Under the pieces are notes generated by a model, which searched no databases, was not told the origin of the DNA, and saw only the letters and a list, made by a program, of their open reading frames with translations. The translations under genes and the position numbers were made by a program. Positions 31,924-42,307 of a stretch of DNA of 64,000 nt are shown one piece after another (positions within the stretch are counted from its first letter, which is position 1; each line of letters starts with the position of its first letter). This DNA comes from Sclerotiophoma versabilis. Taxonomy: Eukaryota; Ascomycota; Dothideomycetes; Pleosporales; Didymellaceae. The stretch spans positions 496,001 to 560,000 of the forward strand of contig JAAROD010000094.1 of NCBI GenBank assembly GCA_012274445.1, in the 5' to 3' direction.

Positions 31924-34900
31924 TCGCTATCAAGCAGCACTCTGACCACTTTCCTATTTTGATTTTGCATTTGCATCTACCGGCGTTTTCTTCTTTGCTG
32001 TTAGACACAGAACCCTTCTATATATGCCACCTAAGGAGAGGCTCGGGCTTGGTGATACCTACATCCCGTTGATAGTTTCGAGATACCCCCACGACGATTT
32101 ACTTGCCGCTGGTCTCGGACGTCCATTCGCTTCTTTGCTTCGGCCTGCTTGGTGGGATTTGATGACATTTTGATGAAAAATCCAGGCTGCAGAGAGTCTG
32201 CAGATGGATTGTATGTGTATATTGTACATAGTAAGAAAGGCGAAATGAAGGCCTGGATTAACATCCAACATCGGCCAATCGAATTCTAATGCTATGATAC
32301 TGAACCTTTTCTCTCTTTATTTGGTTTGAAGATTTGGCTTTACTGGGCAGTGCGTATTCTCGTTTCATAACCGGAGAGAGGTCAGCTGCCGACCATGTGT
32401 GCAGATGCTTGCGCAAGACATGCTTCAGCATAGTTGTACAAATGCAAGTCCAGAAGCTGGCTGTCTGACATCCAAGCTGCGACAGCACCACTACAGTTCC
32501 GCATGCCAGCCGTCGTCGTCAGCCTCTCGCGCCGTTCCCTCAAACCCTCGTAGCAACAATGAGCCGTACCAACTTTTCGCTTTTAGTGCGTTTAACATTT
32601 CCAATTTGGGCTGTGAACGTAGTCACTGACTCCAGACATATCGTGCACGATCGGCAGGCACTATTCGAACTTTGTGGTTCGCTCCAGAAAAGGCGCTGCC
32701 GATCCCGCTGCTGACAGGTCGAAAACGCGTGTTTCGCAGATGCCGCACTACTCCGCACCAGCGTGGCCTGAGGCGCTCGCGTCTGTTGAATTGTGTTTTT
32801 TTTTGTGCGAGTGTCGCGTGTGGGCGCACTGCAGTTAGGTTGTCCTTTTTAGTTCTACGAGAGGTCATCGAGGGTCAGAGCACATGTGGATTCACGTGCT
32901 TGACTGCGTCAAGAGCATGAATTGGGACGAGACCTCGGTCGGAAGTGTTCTTGATTGCTTGCGCGGTAAAGCAGCAACTTTCGACCATTTTTAAATTGCT
33001 CGACCTATCTGCACGGCCCAGATGACGGTTCTGCTGTATAGCAGGCTACTGCATAGCCGTGCACGTTCGACTTATAACAATAGCAATGAGTTTATCGGCA
33101 AGCTGCTGCATCCTGCAAACGCACAATAAATGTGCATACTGCGAAAAGTATGTACGCGAGCCTGCGGTGTTCTGCAGATATGTGTGTGGTGGTGCTGCTT
33201 TACCGTACAAGCGAAGTGGCGCGTCTATTGTTTTCATCGATCCATAATTTCCACTGGTACTGTTGAGTTCGCTGGCAGACCCTGTTAAAACCACTCTGCA
33301 GAAACACTGTGCGCTGACATGTGTCTGTCGTAGGCATGCATACAATGGTTGACAACTTCTTTGATGCCTCCATGCTTATGTGCCTTGGTTTGCTGGCTTT
33401 CACTAGCCCAGAAGACAAGCTGCTCCAGCGCAGCTTTGAGAGTGTTGACTCTCGACATCAGATCGCGTGGCATTTGACAAATGCATGCTCTCGATTCGAG
33501 AGTTGACTCACCAATGCACACATGTGAAGAAAAGAAAGGGCTAAAGAAAAGGACTAAAAAACCTTGATGAATAGCTGAAGCCATGATTGGATAAAGGGCA
33601 GAAAAATCAACGAGTTAGTGAAATTCACCTACATCACTCTCCATGACTGACGATTGCCGTTGCGCCCCGAGGATCTGGACACAGGATCAACAAACGGCAA
33701 CCCACCACGTCGCATTGGCATCCGCGCCGTCACGGCTGAACCTCCACGATCCCGCAGTTCGCAGCCCGTTCCTGGATGTGACTGGCAGGTTGAGGGTTAC
33801 AGATTTTCCTTGCTGCATACCCGGCCCACGACACCATGCGATAAGGTCTTATCGTGCCGTGCCTGGCGGCAGGCTGGGGCTCCACAAACGTTGCTTCGAC
33901 ATTCTCACTGATCGCTGAGTGGAGAATAAAAGTGCGCAGCTGCAGATGAGCTGCAGGTGGAGAGAATGGAGAGCCGGATTACGTTGCACGCGATGCTTGC
34001 GTCACTCTTTGGTGGTGATTGCGTGGATGAAGGCATGCGATGCTCCAAGCTTGTGCAACCTCCAGTAATAGGGGATTCATGCTGAGTTTGCCAAGTACAA
34101 TTGTCTGCGCAGCGTTGCTTGTGCTGCACATTCGTTGCTGAAGCCATCGTTGTTGAGAAATGAGGTGTGCGCGATTCGGTGGAGCAAGGTTGAGTCGACG
34201 CGGCTGTTTTTGACGACGTTCTGGAAGAGTCAGTTGCTCCAGTCGCTCCACTTGTACCCTCGGCGACAAGACCAGGATCAAAGGACACGCATGCGTGTTT
34301 CTCCAATCATGGAGCGCCTAGCCCATTGCCGCGAAGATCGTAATTGCGCGGCCGTCATCTTGTCTGTTGATGGTACCGGGCTTGACAAAGGTCGTGGAGA
34401 AGGCTTGCAGCAAGCCACCTGGCTTTGCTGACAGGTCGCATACGACAGCTCACGTCCTTTGCGCCTTTGTCCCAGCAACTGGGCAATGGATGGTCCACAC
34501 GTGCAACATGTTGTGTGCGCAAATGCAGGAGTGACGCCGAGCCGTCGCTAAGTCAGGCACACCAATGAGCGTGGTGGGTGTCTGTCTCCACTATCCAGGC
34601 ACGCCTTTCAATTGGCCAGTTGGGTCTAACAACGGTCATTGTCCGCGCGCCCGCCTTTCCTTGTTTGGTAGGGGGTGAAAGACACAGGAGATGAGATCCC
34701 GCCGAGGCCCCAGGCGGTGCGCTGGCCCACGAACCCAACAAGCAGGGGCTCCGGCTGAACTACCCTCCTGCGCGTCGCCGCTCTTCCTCTTCTCTTCTCC
34801 ACCTTCACCGAGTATATCATACCGTATTGTCCCTCATTTGAAGAATAGCAATTCGCGCGTTCACTCCTTCACGCCGGTATTGCTGTTCGCTCCCAGTCAC

Positions 34901-35012
34901 TCATTCACCAACCAGACATACTCACAACCGCCGTTGAACGACGTTACGATCCCTCTGCCACACATAACCATCCAACTGCATCAGCAAACGACCAGCAGAC
35001 CCACCTCTCGAA
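31924..35012. other. Long intergenic region, no gene recognised
   Basis: About 3.1 kb without a supportable gene. Open frames of up to about 130 codons exist on both strands (for example 33643..33918 and 34306..33905) but show skewed composition and no motif. The final 300 bp, CT- and CA-rich, are the promoter and leader of the Asp f 4-like gene. Confidence 0.45.
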
Positions 35013-36165
35013 ATGCGTTACTCCTCTGCCCTGGTGCTGAGCACCCTCGCTGTCGGCCAGGCCGCCGCTGCGAACCACCACAACCGTCACGCCAGCTTCC
35101 ACGCCAGGCGTCAGGCGTAAGTGGATCGCTCACATGTCGTTCGGTAGACCAGCACTAACATATTGTAGTGATGCCAAGCGCTCTGCTTCCAACGATATCA
35201 ACTGGAAGGCCGTTGCCTACGACCTGAACGACGTTGATTGGGACAAGGTCAACTGGGGCTCTGTCTTCGAATCTCCTACTCCAACCCCAGCCGCTCAGGT
35301 CGCTCAGGCCACTCCTACTGCCGTCTCCTCCACCGAGCAGAAAACCTCCCAGCAGGCTGCCCCCACCAGCTCTGCTGCCGTTGTCAAGGTTCAGGAGGCT
35401 AAGACCTCTGCCGCTGCTCCTTCTTCCACCGCTACCAGCTCGCAAGCTTCTAGCAGCTCGCAAGCTGCTACCACTTCCTCTTCTTCCTCTTCCAGCGACC
35501 TTGGTGACCTCATCGGTGGTGCTGTCTCGGATCTTCTCGAGGGCGTTGAGGACTTCGTCAAGGCTCTCGGTATCGTGTCCACCGGCAAGAACGACAAGAG
35601 CAACAACGGCGCTATCTGGGTCGGTGATGACGGTGACTGGAAGGCCGAGTTCACAAACGACGCCAACGAGGATGCCGTCATTTTCTGCTGGAAGGCCGAT
35701 GGCTTCTCCGGCATGTCCCTGAACGTCAACCAGCCGGAAATCTCCGTTGGCCTCAAGTCCGGACAGAAGACCGTTGTCTCTTTCGCTGCCAATGTGCCCG
35801 CTGCCTGCGCCCCTGCCTACAAGGACACCAAGCTTGCCAACTTCGGTGGTCTTGCCCAGACATGGTGGGAGGTTACTTTCGGCCAGTACGGTGCTTTCGA
35901 TGTCTCCCGTAACGTCAACATGAACGGCCGCACCATCAGCTCCAAGGGCTCCAAGTGCGTATCTGATATGGACGTGTGCGTCTTCAAGTGCAAGGAGAAG
36001 AACGGTGTCACCCCCGACTCTTGCGAGAGTGGTGATGACTATGACCTCTTCGGTTGCGGCGCCGGTACTGGCGGTGGCGGTGGCTACGACTCCGTCATGG
36101 CCGGTACCGGTGGTGGTTGCGCCATGGGCTCCTCAGGCGAGACCGTTAAGGTTTCCTTCTCTTAA
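35013..36165 (+). CDS. Secreted Asp f 4-like protein
   Basis: Exons 35013..35116 and 35169..36165 (52-nt intron with CACTAAC branch site) give 366 residues. A signal peptide (about 1-19, ending QAAA) is followed by dibasic sites HARRQ and DAKRS that a Kex2-type protease could cut. A Ser/Thr/Ala-rich linker (about 65-165) precedes the C-terminal globular domain (about 180-366). That domain has NNGAIWVGDDGDWKAEF, VIFCWKADGFSGMSLNVN and a Cys-rich end (CVSDMDVCVFKCKE), matching the fungal Asp f 4 allergen family. The family is extracellular and wall-associated; its biochemical function is unknown. Strong codon bias towards C-ending codons suggests high expression. Confidence 0.88.
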
Positions 36166-37553
36166 GCGCAGTGTTGTCCTTCTCAGGTCGGCGTTGTGTC
36201 TTTTGGGTTTCTTCATGCACATCTTTTCCTCGTATTCCCCGTCCATCTTTATCAGCTCTGGATACTCCTGGCCCATCTTGGCAGTCTTCTGACATTGTCG
36301 CTTCTCGCAGGATACCCCTATGACCTGTCATTCGATGTTGTACAATGTGAACGAGGTCTTCGCATCCGGACTCTTAGTGGCCAATGTGTGTTTTGTATAA
36401 CTGTCTATTGTTAGTAAATACGAAAAGTTTAAAAACACTCAAACTTGGCCTTTGGACTTGATCGCGCCGTACGTAATTGCTTAGCCTGTTGTCGGTAGGC
36501 TCCGAGTGGCTTTGGCTGCCGCGTCGTACAGTGACATGAATGACAAATGACGCTCAAAAACAATGAACCAGCACTGGACACGTTCAATGGTAACGATGAG
36601 ACTAGGATGCCCAGCTGACCGGTGGTGGTGTACTGACGAGCCGCGCAGGTCTGCACTGTTACATGCTGATCAATACGCCATGGCCTGTTGACGTCGCTAG
36701 TAAGAAAGTACGATGTACGTGGTGACTGGTTTGCTGAATAGGCCCACGTGGCGGTGCCTCTCGCAGAGCTAGGCGATCGATTTTGTGTGGACAGGTGTCT
36801 ATGGGCAATGGCAGGGACGGAGTAGAGTAACTAGACAACGTAATATATGAAGAAGGCGACATGGCGGAGATCAATGTTATTGCTGCTGGTCATGCCAATC
36901 TCCGAAGGTGGTGTAGTTGTCCGTGACGTGTGAGTCGGTGGCGGACATGATGAGCGATTGAGGTTTGAATAGTGCAACGTCCATGACGTGCGCCTAAAGA
37001 AAACAATCGAAGACGAATCAGCGATGATGATATATGAGATGACGGACGGTGAATGGGGCAATGATGTCGAAGTGGTCTCAGATCAAAAGACAGATGGGCA
37101 TCTGAAGTAGGAACGAAACAGTGACAGCGCAGGAAGAGCATGCGGGGCCGTATTGCTTGCAAGCGCACCGAAAGCCAGACTTCGGTTGATGAAAAGTCAG
37201 TAAAGACGCAGAAGTGGGCGAGTCGCAGCTGTGAGCCAAGGTTGTGGCAGGCGCGATGGCGTAAAGGCCTGCGAAGGTTTGACCATCAGGTACACTATCG
37301 CATACCAAGAGCGCCTTGCATACGCGGGCATGCATGGCACATCATATCACGATGCAAAGGTAAAATGGTACGATGTGTTCATAGTCATTTCATTGGAAAT
37401 ATGCCCTCGTAGCTCGACTAAAATAGTCCCTTGTACATCTAAGCCGTTGACGATGTAACGGTGGCAGATATGTTACTCATACATGGCGAGCCCAAAGGCA
37501 GCCCAAGGTAATCTAGGTCAACTTTTTTGCATCACCACCCACAACTCATCAGT
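36166..37553. other. Intergenic region between converging genes
   Basis: About 1.4 kb between the stop of the Asp f 4-like gene and the stop of BiP. It must contain both 3' UTRs. Minus- and plus-strand frames of under 100 codons show no family resemblance. Confidence 0.5.
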
Positions 37554-39962
37554 CTACAACTCATCGTGACCGGGCTCCTCGTCACCAGCGCCACCAGCGC
37601 CGCCGTAAAGCTTAGAGGTGATGGGATAAGCGACGTCGGACAGCTTCTGGAACTGCTCGTCGAAGTCCTCGGCTTGAGCGTCGGCGGAGTTCTCGCTGAG
37701 CCAGTCCTGGGTCTCCTTGACAGCCTCAAGAAGGCTCTCCTTGTCGTCGTCCTCGATCTTGCCACCAAGGCCCTCGTCATCGTTGACCTGGTTCTTGAGG
37801 CTGTAGGCGTAGTTCTCGAGCTTGTTGCGAGATTCAATGCGCTCCTTGTTTGCCTTGTCCTCCTCGGCATACTTCTCGGCCTCCTCGACCATGCGCTCAA
37901 TGTCCTCAGCGGAAAGGCGACCCTTGTCGTTGGTGATGGTGATGCTCTCACCCTTACCAGTGCCCTTGTCGACAGCGGAAACCTTGAGAATACCGTTGGC
38001 GTCGAGCTCGAAAGTGACCTCAATCTGGGGAACACCACGGGGAGCGGGACTGCATTGTTTGTTAGCGCCAATCCAAGTGTAGCAGGACATGTTTGTTACT
38101 TACGGAATGTTGGTGAGCTCGAACTTGCCGAGGTTGTTACTGTTGAGTTGAATTAGCGACACGGGTCTTGTGGCGAGCACTTGATTGATGACGGTGTAGA
38201 ACATTGCGGTCTTTGGCCTGGTAGTTGCATTGGTTGTTGTTGTGAGTGCGACTTCCTCAACTCCAAAGGAAGGTGCGGTCGTGCACCGACCAAAGACCGT
38301 CATGTTCGAAAAGATAATAATGAGAAATAAAGAAAAGATAATAAAGAAAAGAGGAGTACTCACTTGTCCTTGGTCATGGAACGCTCACCCTCAAACACCT
38401 GGATAAGGACGACGGGCTGGTTGTCAGCGGCTGTGGAGAAGATCTGGCTCTTCTTGGTGGGGATGGTGGTACCGCGCTTGATGAGATGGGTCATGACACC
38501 ACCGGTGGTCTCGATACCAAGGGTGAGCGGGTTGACATCCATGAGAATAATGTCGTCAGTGCTGGCGTCACCAGCAAGGACACCACCCTGAACGGCGGCG
38601 CCGAAAGCGACAGCCTCATCGGGGTTGACATCCTTACGAGCCTTCTTTCCGAAGTACTCCTCGAGCATCTGCTGAACCTTGGGGATACGAGTGGAACCAC
38701 CAACAAGGACGATGTCATCGATGTCGCTCTTCTTCAGCTTGGCGTCCTTGAGAACCTGCTCAACAGGCTTGAGGGTCTTCTTGAAGAGGTCGTTGTTCAG
38801 CTCCTCGAACTTGGCGCGGGTGAGAGTCTCGGAGAAGTCGTTGCCCTTGTGGAAAGACTCGATTTCGATCTTGGTAGTCTTCTGGGAAGAGAGAGTACGC
38901 TTGGCCTTTTCGACCTCACGCTTGAGCTTACCCATGGTCTTTGCGTCCTTGGTGACGTCAACGTTGTGCTCCTTGTTGTACTTCTTTGCGAAGTAGTTGA
39001 TGACGCGGTTGTCGAAATCCTCACCACCAAGGTGAGTGTCACCAGCGGTGGACTGGACCTCGAAAACGCCCTCCTCAATAGTGAGGATTGAAACATCGAA
39101 AGTACCACCACCAAGATCGTAGACGAGAACCTGGCGTTCCTTCTGGTCAGTCTTGTCAAGACCGTAGGCGAGGGCGGCGGCGGTGGGTTCGTTGACGACA
39201 CGGAGAACGTTGAGACCGGCAATGGTACCGGCATCCTTGGTGGCAGCGCGCTGAGCATCGTTGAAGTAGGCCGGGACGGTAACAACAGCGTTCTTAACCT
39301 CCTCGCCGAGGTAGCTCTCAGCAACCTCCTTCATCTTACCAAGGACCATGGCCGAAATCTCCTCAGGCGTGAAGGTCTTCTCCTCCTTGTGAACTTCGAC
39401 GCTGACGCGAGGCTGGCCTCCCTTGTTGATGACCTTGAAGGGAAAGTGCTTGATGTCATTCTGGACAGACTTGTCGTTGAACTTCTGGCCGATGAGACGC
39501 TTCTGCGGAGGTTGTTAGTACCTGCAAGTGTAGAGAGCCGAGACGTTCAACTCACGATGTCGAAGATGGTGCGTTCTGGGTTGCTGGCGAACTGGTTCTT
39601 GGCCGCGTCACCAACAAGACGCTCATCGTCTGTAAAGGCGACCCAAGAAGGTGTGATACGGTTACCTGTAGAGGACACCTGTCAGTTGCTGTTCGCATAC
39701 AGAGATCATCGGCAGACTTACCCTGGTCGTTGACCAAAATATCGACCTTTCCGTTCCTCATAATACCAACACAAGAGTAGGTTGTACCCAGATCGATACC
39801 AATAACGGGTCCAGAGACGGCGTTGCTGTCTTCAGCGAGGGGCTCCTGGTCCGCAGCGCGGGCAGGCATCGCCAGCATCAAGCCGGCGACGATGACCATA
39901 AGAAGGTAGAAAGCAATGCTCCATGTAGAGCGCTTGCTGGCGCTCCGTGAGCTGCGCGCCAT
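37554..39962 (-). CDS. KAR2: ER chaperone BiP/Kar2 (Hsp70)
   Basis: Five exons on the minus strand, 39962..39722, 39665..39556, 39502..38364, 38139..38104 and 38049..37554, give 673 residues. A signal/anchor sequence (about 1-36) precedes the nucleotide-binding domain, with GIDLGTTYSCVG, VYDLGGGTFDVS and VLVGGSTRIPKVQQ. The substrate-binding domain has NPLTLGIETTGGVM. The lid is charged, and the C-terminus ends GHDEL, the ER-retrieval signal. It binds nascent and unfolded chains in the ER lumen with J-protein and exchange-factor partners and is the classic unfolded-protein-response target. Introns 1, 2 and 4 are 53-56 nt; intron 3 is 224 nt and splits off a 36-nt exon. No UPR element was identified by eye. 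Confidence 0.97.
38201..38305 (-). ncRNA. Possible structured RNA inside the long BiP intron
   Basis: Within the 224-nt third intron, arms 38201..38216 and 38290..38305 are inverted repeats pairing at 14 of 16 positions, including ten consecutive pairs (CCAAAGACCG). The 73-nt loop contains further small hairpins, GGTGC/GCACC and CTTCC/GGAAG. No box C/D or clear H/ACA signature was found. It may be an intronic structure that aids splicing, or an intron-hosted RNA. Only the pairing is seen; function is inference. Confidence 0.4.
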
Positions 39963-41784
39963 TGTGAATGTGCGGTGTGTTTATCAGCCTTTGAGTGGCT
40001 TCAATGGACGCAGGCCTATGCGGGGTGCGACACTTCTAGAGCTCGCTGCGTGATATGGTGGAGTGTAGAGAAGACTCCGGGTATCTAACAAGAAAAGGAA
40101 AGACAAGCCAGTTGAAGTTGACTGTCAAAGTGGGATGGAGGAAGAAGAATCACAGCTGGCGGTGGGCAAGCGTTATATGTGGAGCGGATCTCTACACTTT
40201 CGAAGTGAACAGCTGGTATTTCGAGCTCCCCGGGCTTCACCGCTTCCGAATTGGGCCCTAGCACTGCCTTCTTGCCACCTTAGCGCCACTTCGGCTTTGT
40301 CCAACCTGGAGTTGCCCGCACATCAGTCTTAATTTCACTCTATCTCATGCTTCATTGGTTCAGGACACGTGTTGTTCACTCATCGCTCGAACTTTCTACT
40401 ACGTTCGTAGATTGTGATACTGCATACACGTGTTGTTTGCATCACCAGAGGCTGCAACATTGAGAGTCTGAGTCGAATCCAAAGCAATAGCTGTCCTTCT
40501 GAATTGTGAGATCCTGCGCAATACCGGAAATGGTATGCAGGAAAGTTCCTACGCAGCATATCGTGTAGGCACCCGCGCTAGTCATCAGCCTCACCCGTCA
40601 GCATGTCAGAGTGCCTTCTCTGAAACCCTGTCTCTTTCCATGCGGAAGATTGCCATTTGTCCATTTGCGCCCCTTCCACCAATCAGGACAAGCGAATAGT
40701 CGATACTCCATCCTACAACAAGCAACGTTTCCACAATGTTAAAGCAGCCGTTGAATCACGAACTATATGACTCCAAATTTCGTATCGGTATTGAGGTGGG
40801 TTTCAGAGACGACACTTGTCCTTAGCTGTTATGCTTGGCGTGACGGCGGTAAGTGTGTTTTTCTTTCACGCCTCGCCTTGTCCTTACTCGGGCGGGTCTC
40901 GATTTCGGACAATACCTTCTGCTGATTTACACTCTGTAGAATGTCCTCGAAATTTCTTCTCATGGATGTTAGAGTACCTTGGTTTTGTACGTGGCAATGG
41001 TGACGGTGATGGTTCCTGACGTTTCTTTGCCAGCCATTTCGGCTTTTCTGCAACTTTCCATCGTCACCGCCATGTCACATCGCACACACCGGTACGGCCA
41101 TCCAAGCCTTTGCAAAGCTTGTCCATGCGCTTCACCTTGTCGTATCGTTGTCATCATACTGAAAGAGGAACTTTCTGTTGGTATTGATCACGGCACTAAA
41201 TATTGGCATCGTGACTTGAGACACGGAACTTATGCAGCACTCGTTTGAAACAGCACACCTCACACACTGCACTGCAAGCGTACCTTGCCCTCAACATCAC
41301 CGAATTACTTCTTTCGGAACCTTCGTGGTCGAAGTCGATCACGGCACTAGAAGATTGGCGTTTTTGACGCCTCTGAGTCGTCCAAAGATCGTCTCGGCCC
41401 AATGCATGGACCGAGTGTCGTGCATGACAACAACTTCTTTGCATCGCAGGGCAGGGTCCGACTCGGCACAACAGCTCTTAGTATACTCGATTTGGAACTC
41501 AAATAAAACTATCGATCGCAGCGCTAGAGTCTTGGGAGCTGATGCTGGGCAATGTTGTGCGAGATGCTGGACCTCGTGTCTATTAGACTAGACCACCTAG
41601 AAGCGAGGCTCTCCATGAGCGAACTTGCAGCCTATGCAGCTTCTGCGCAACTACCAAATCTCTGAGGAACACCTTGCTATACGGTTCGCAAGGCTTTAGT
41701 AATTGGGGTAGTTTATGTCTCTGATTGTACGGCATCGAGAGTAGGAGTCACGTGGATTTGGCTGGTGGTGAGCCTTCCTTCCTA
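39963..41784. other. BiP promoter side, no gene seen
   Basis: About 1.8 kb between the BiP start codon and the retrotransposon. No gene was recognised. The part next to BiP must contain its promoter. Before insertion this region continued directly into the sequence at 48781. Confidence 0.5.
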
Positions 41785-41789
41785 GTCAT
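41785..41789 (+). repeat. Target-site duplication, left copy (GTCAT)
   Basis: Five bases directly before the 5' LTR are identical to the five directly after the 3' LTR. This is the usual 5-bp duplication made by Ty3/Gypsy integrase. Confidence 0.9.
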
Positions 41790-41873
41790 TGTTACGATCT
41801 CGGAGGATGGCACGCGGGGATGGTGACTTATTACCAATGGCGGGCCCTGGATCGGCGGGCGCCAGGCCCCAGG

Positions 41874-41959
41874 TCACGTGATGTCTCACGAACTCCACAC
41901 AGAACCTGGAGTCAGGAGTGTGAGACACGACAACACAACGTCACGTGATGTCCCACGAA
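41874..41959 (+). promoter_or_regulatory. Paired CACGTG (E-box) repeats in the LTR
   Basis: The 19-bp motif TCACGTGATGTCTCACGAA at 41874-41892 recurs at 41941-41959 with one base changed. Each holds a CACGTG palindrome, the core site for basic helix-loop-helix factors such as Cbf1/Pho4-type regulators. They sit 80-165 bp upstream of the LTR TATA element, a sensible place for activator sites. The 3' LTR has the same pair. Confidence 0.5.
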
Positions 41960-42039
41960 TCCCACATTGTTCCATGAATACCACAAGGCCCCCTATGGGA
42001 CTTGGTGGAAGACCATGCTACACTATGGGACATCTTAAG

Positions 42040-42045
42040 TATATA
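42040..42045 (+). promoter_or_regulatory. LTR TATA element
   Basis: TATATA lies about 30 nt upstream of the GTGTTCAA segment that is complementary to the primer-binding site. It would place the start of the genomic RNA at that segment. Confidence 0.6.
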
Positions 42046-42073
42046 GTCAGTAGGAACACAACCCTTATGGTTC

Positions 42074-42081
42074 GTGTTCAA
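42074..42081 (+). other. Presumed self-primer segment at transcript 5' end
   Basis: GTGTTCAA here is the exact reverse complement of the 8 nt at 42293-42300 next to the 5' LTR. In Tf1-type elements the first nucleotides of the mRNA fold back on the primer-binding site and prime reverse transcription after cleavage. The position about 30 nt after TATATA fits. Confidence 0.5.
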
Positions 42082-42292
42082 CTTAGTCAATCAAGTTTGT
42101 CTTTGGAATCTCAACCCCCAACTCTCGAGCTAGATAGTCTACTCTATACTACTCATTGTTACCCTCCATTGTCACGGTGTCTCACTAGACAATAACCCCA
42201 ACCCTTACGGATCATCCTGTACCAGCGCTCATCCCTGAGAACCAATACGAATAGTGCTTACGAGCTTTGCTTGAAAGTACAACTTCAACACT

Positions 42293-42300
42293 TTGAACAC
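42293..42300 (+). other. Primer-binding site
   Basis: TTGAACAC begins 2 nt after the 5' LTR. I see no convincing match to a usual tRNA 3' end with CCA (a TGG start is absent), while it pairs perfectly with the LTR segment at 42074-42081, supporting self-priming. Confidence 0.5.
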
Positions 42301-42307
42301 CCCAAAG

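Larger units (their letters stand above)
41790..42290 (+). repeat. 5' LTR (501 bp)
   Basis: Begins TGTTACGATC and ends ACTTCAACA. It contains two CACGTG-centred repeats, a TATATA promoter element and the presumed transcript start. Same length and, as far as compared by eye, the same sequence as the 3' copy. Confidence 0.95.

Noticed and set aside
38201..38305. Intronic snoRNA of box C/D type in BiP intron 3
   Set aside because: No RTGATGA and CTGA box pair was found in the intron; the pairing was kept only as an unassigned structure.
37527..39091. Long plus-strand open frames opposite BiP (209 and 201 codons)
   Set aside because: They lie exactly antisense to conserved Hsp70 exons; strong third-position bias in Hsp70 genes commonly opens such shadow frames. 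No independent motif or start context.
41878..42195. 105-codon frame inside each LTR
   Set aside because: Present identically in both LTRs, spans promoter elements and has no protein-like features; a chance frame in the repeat.
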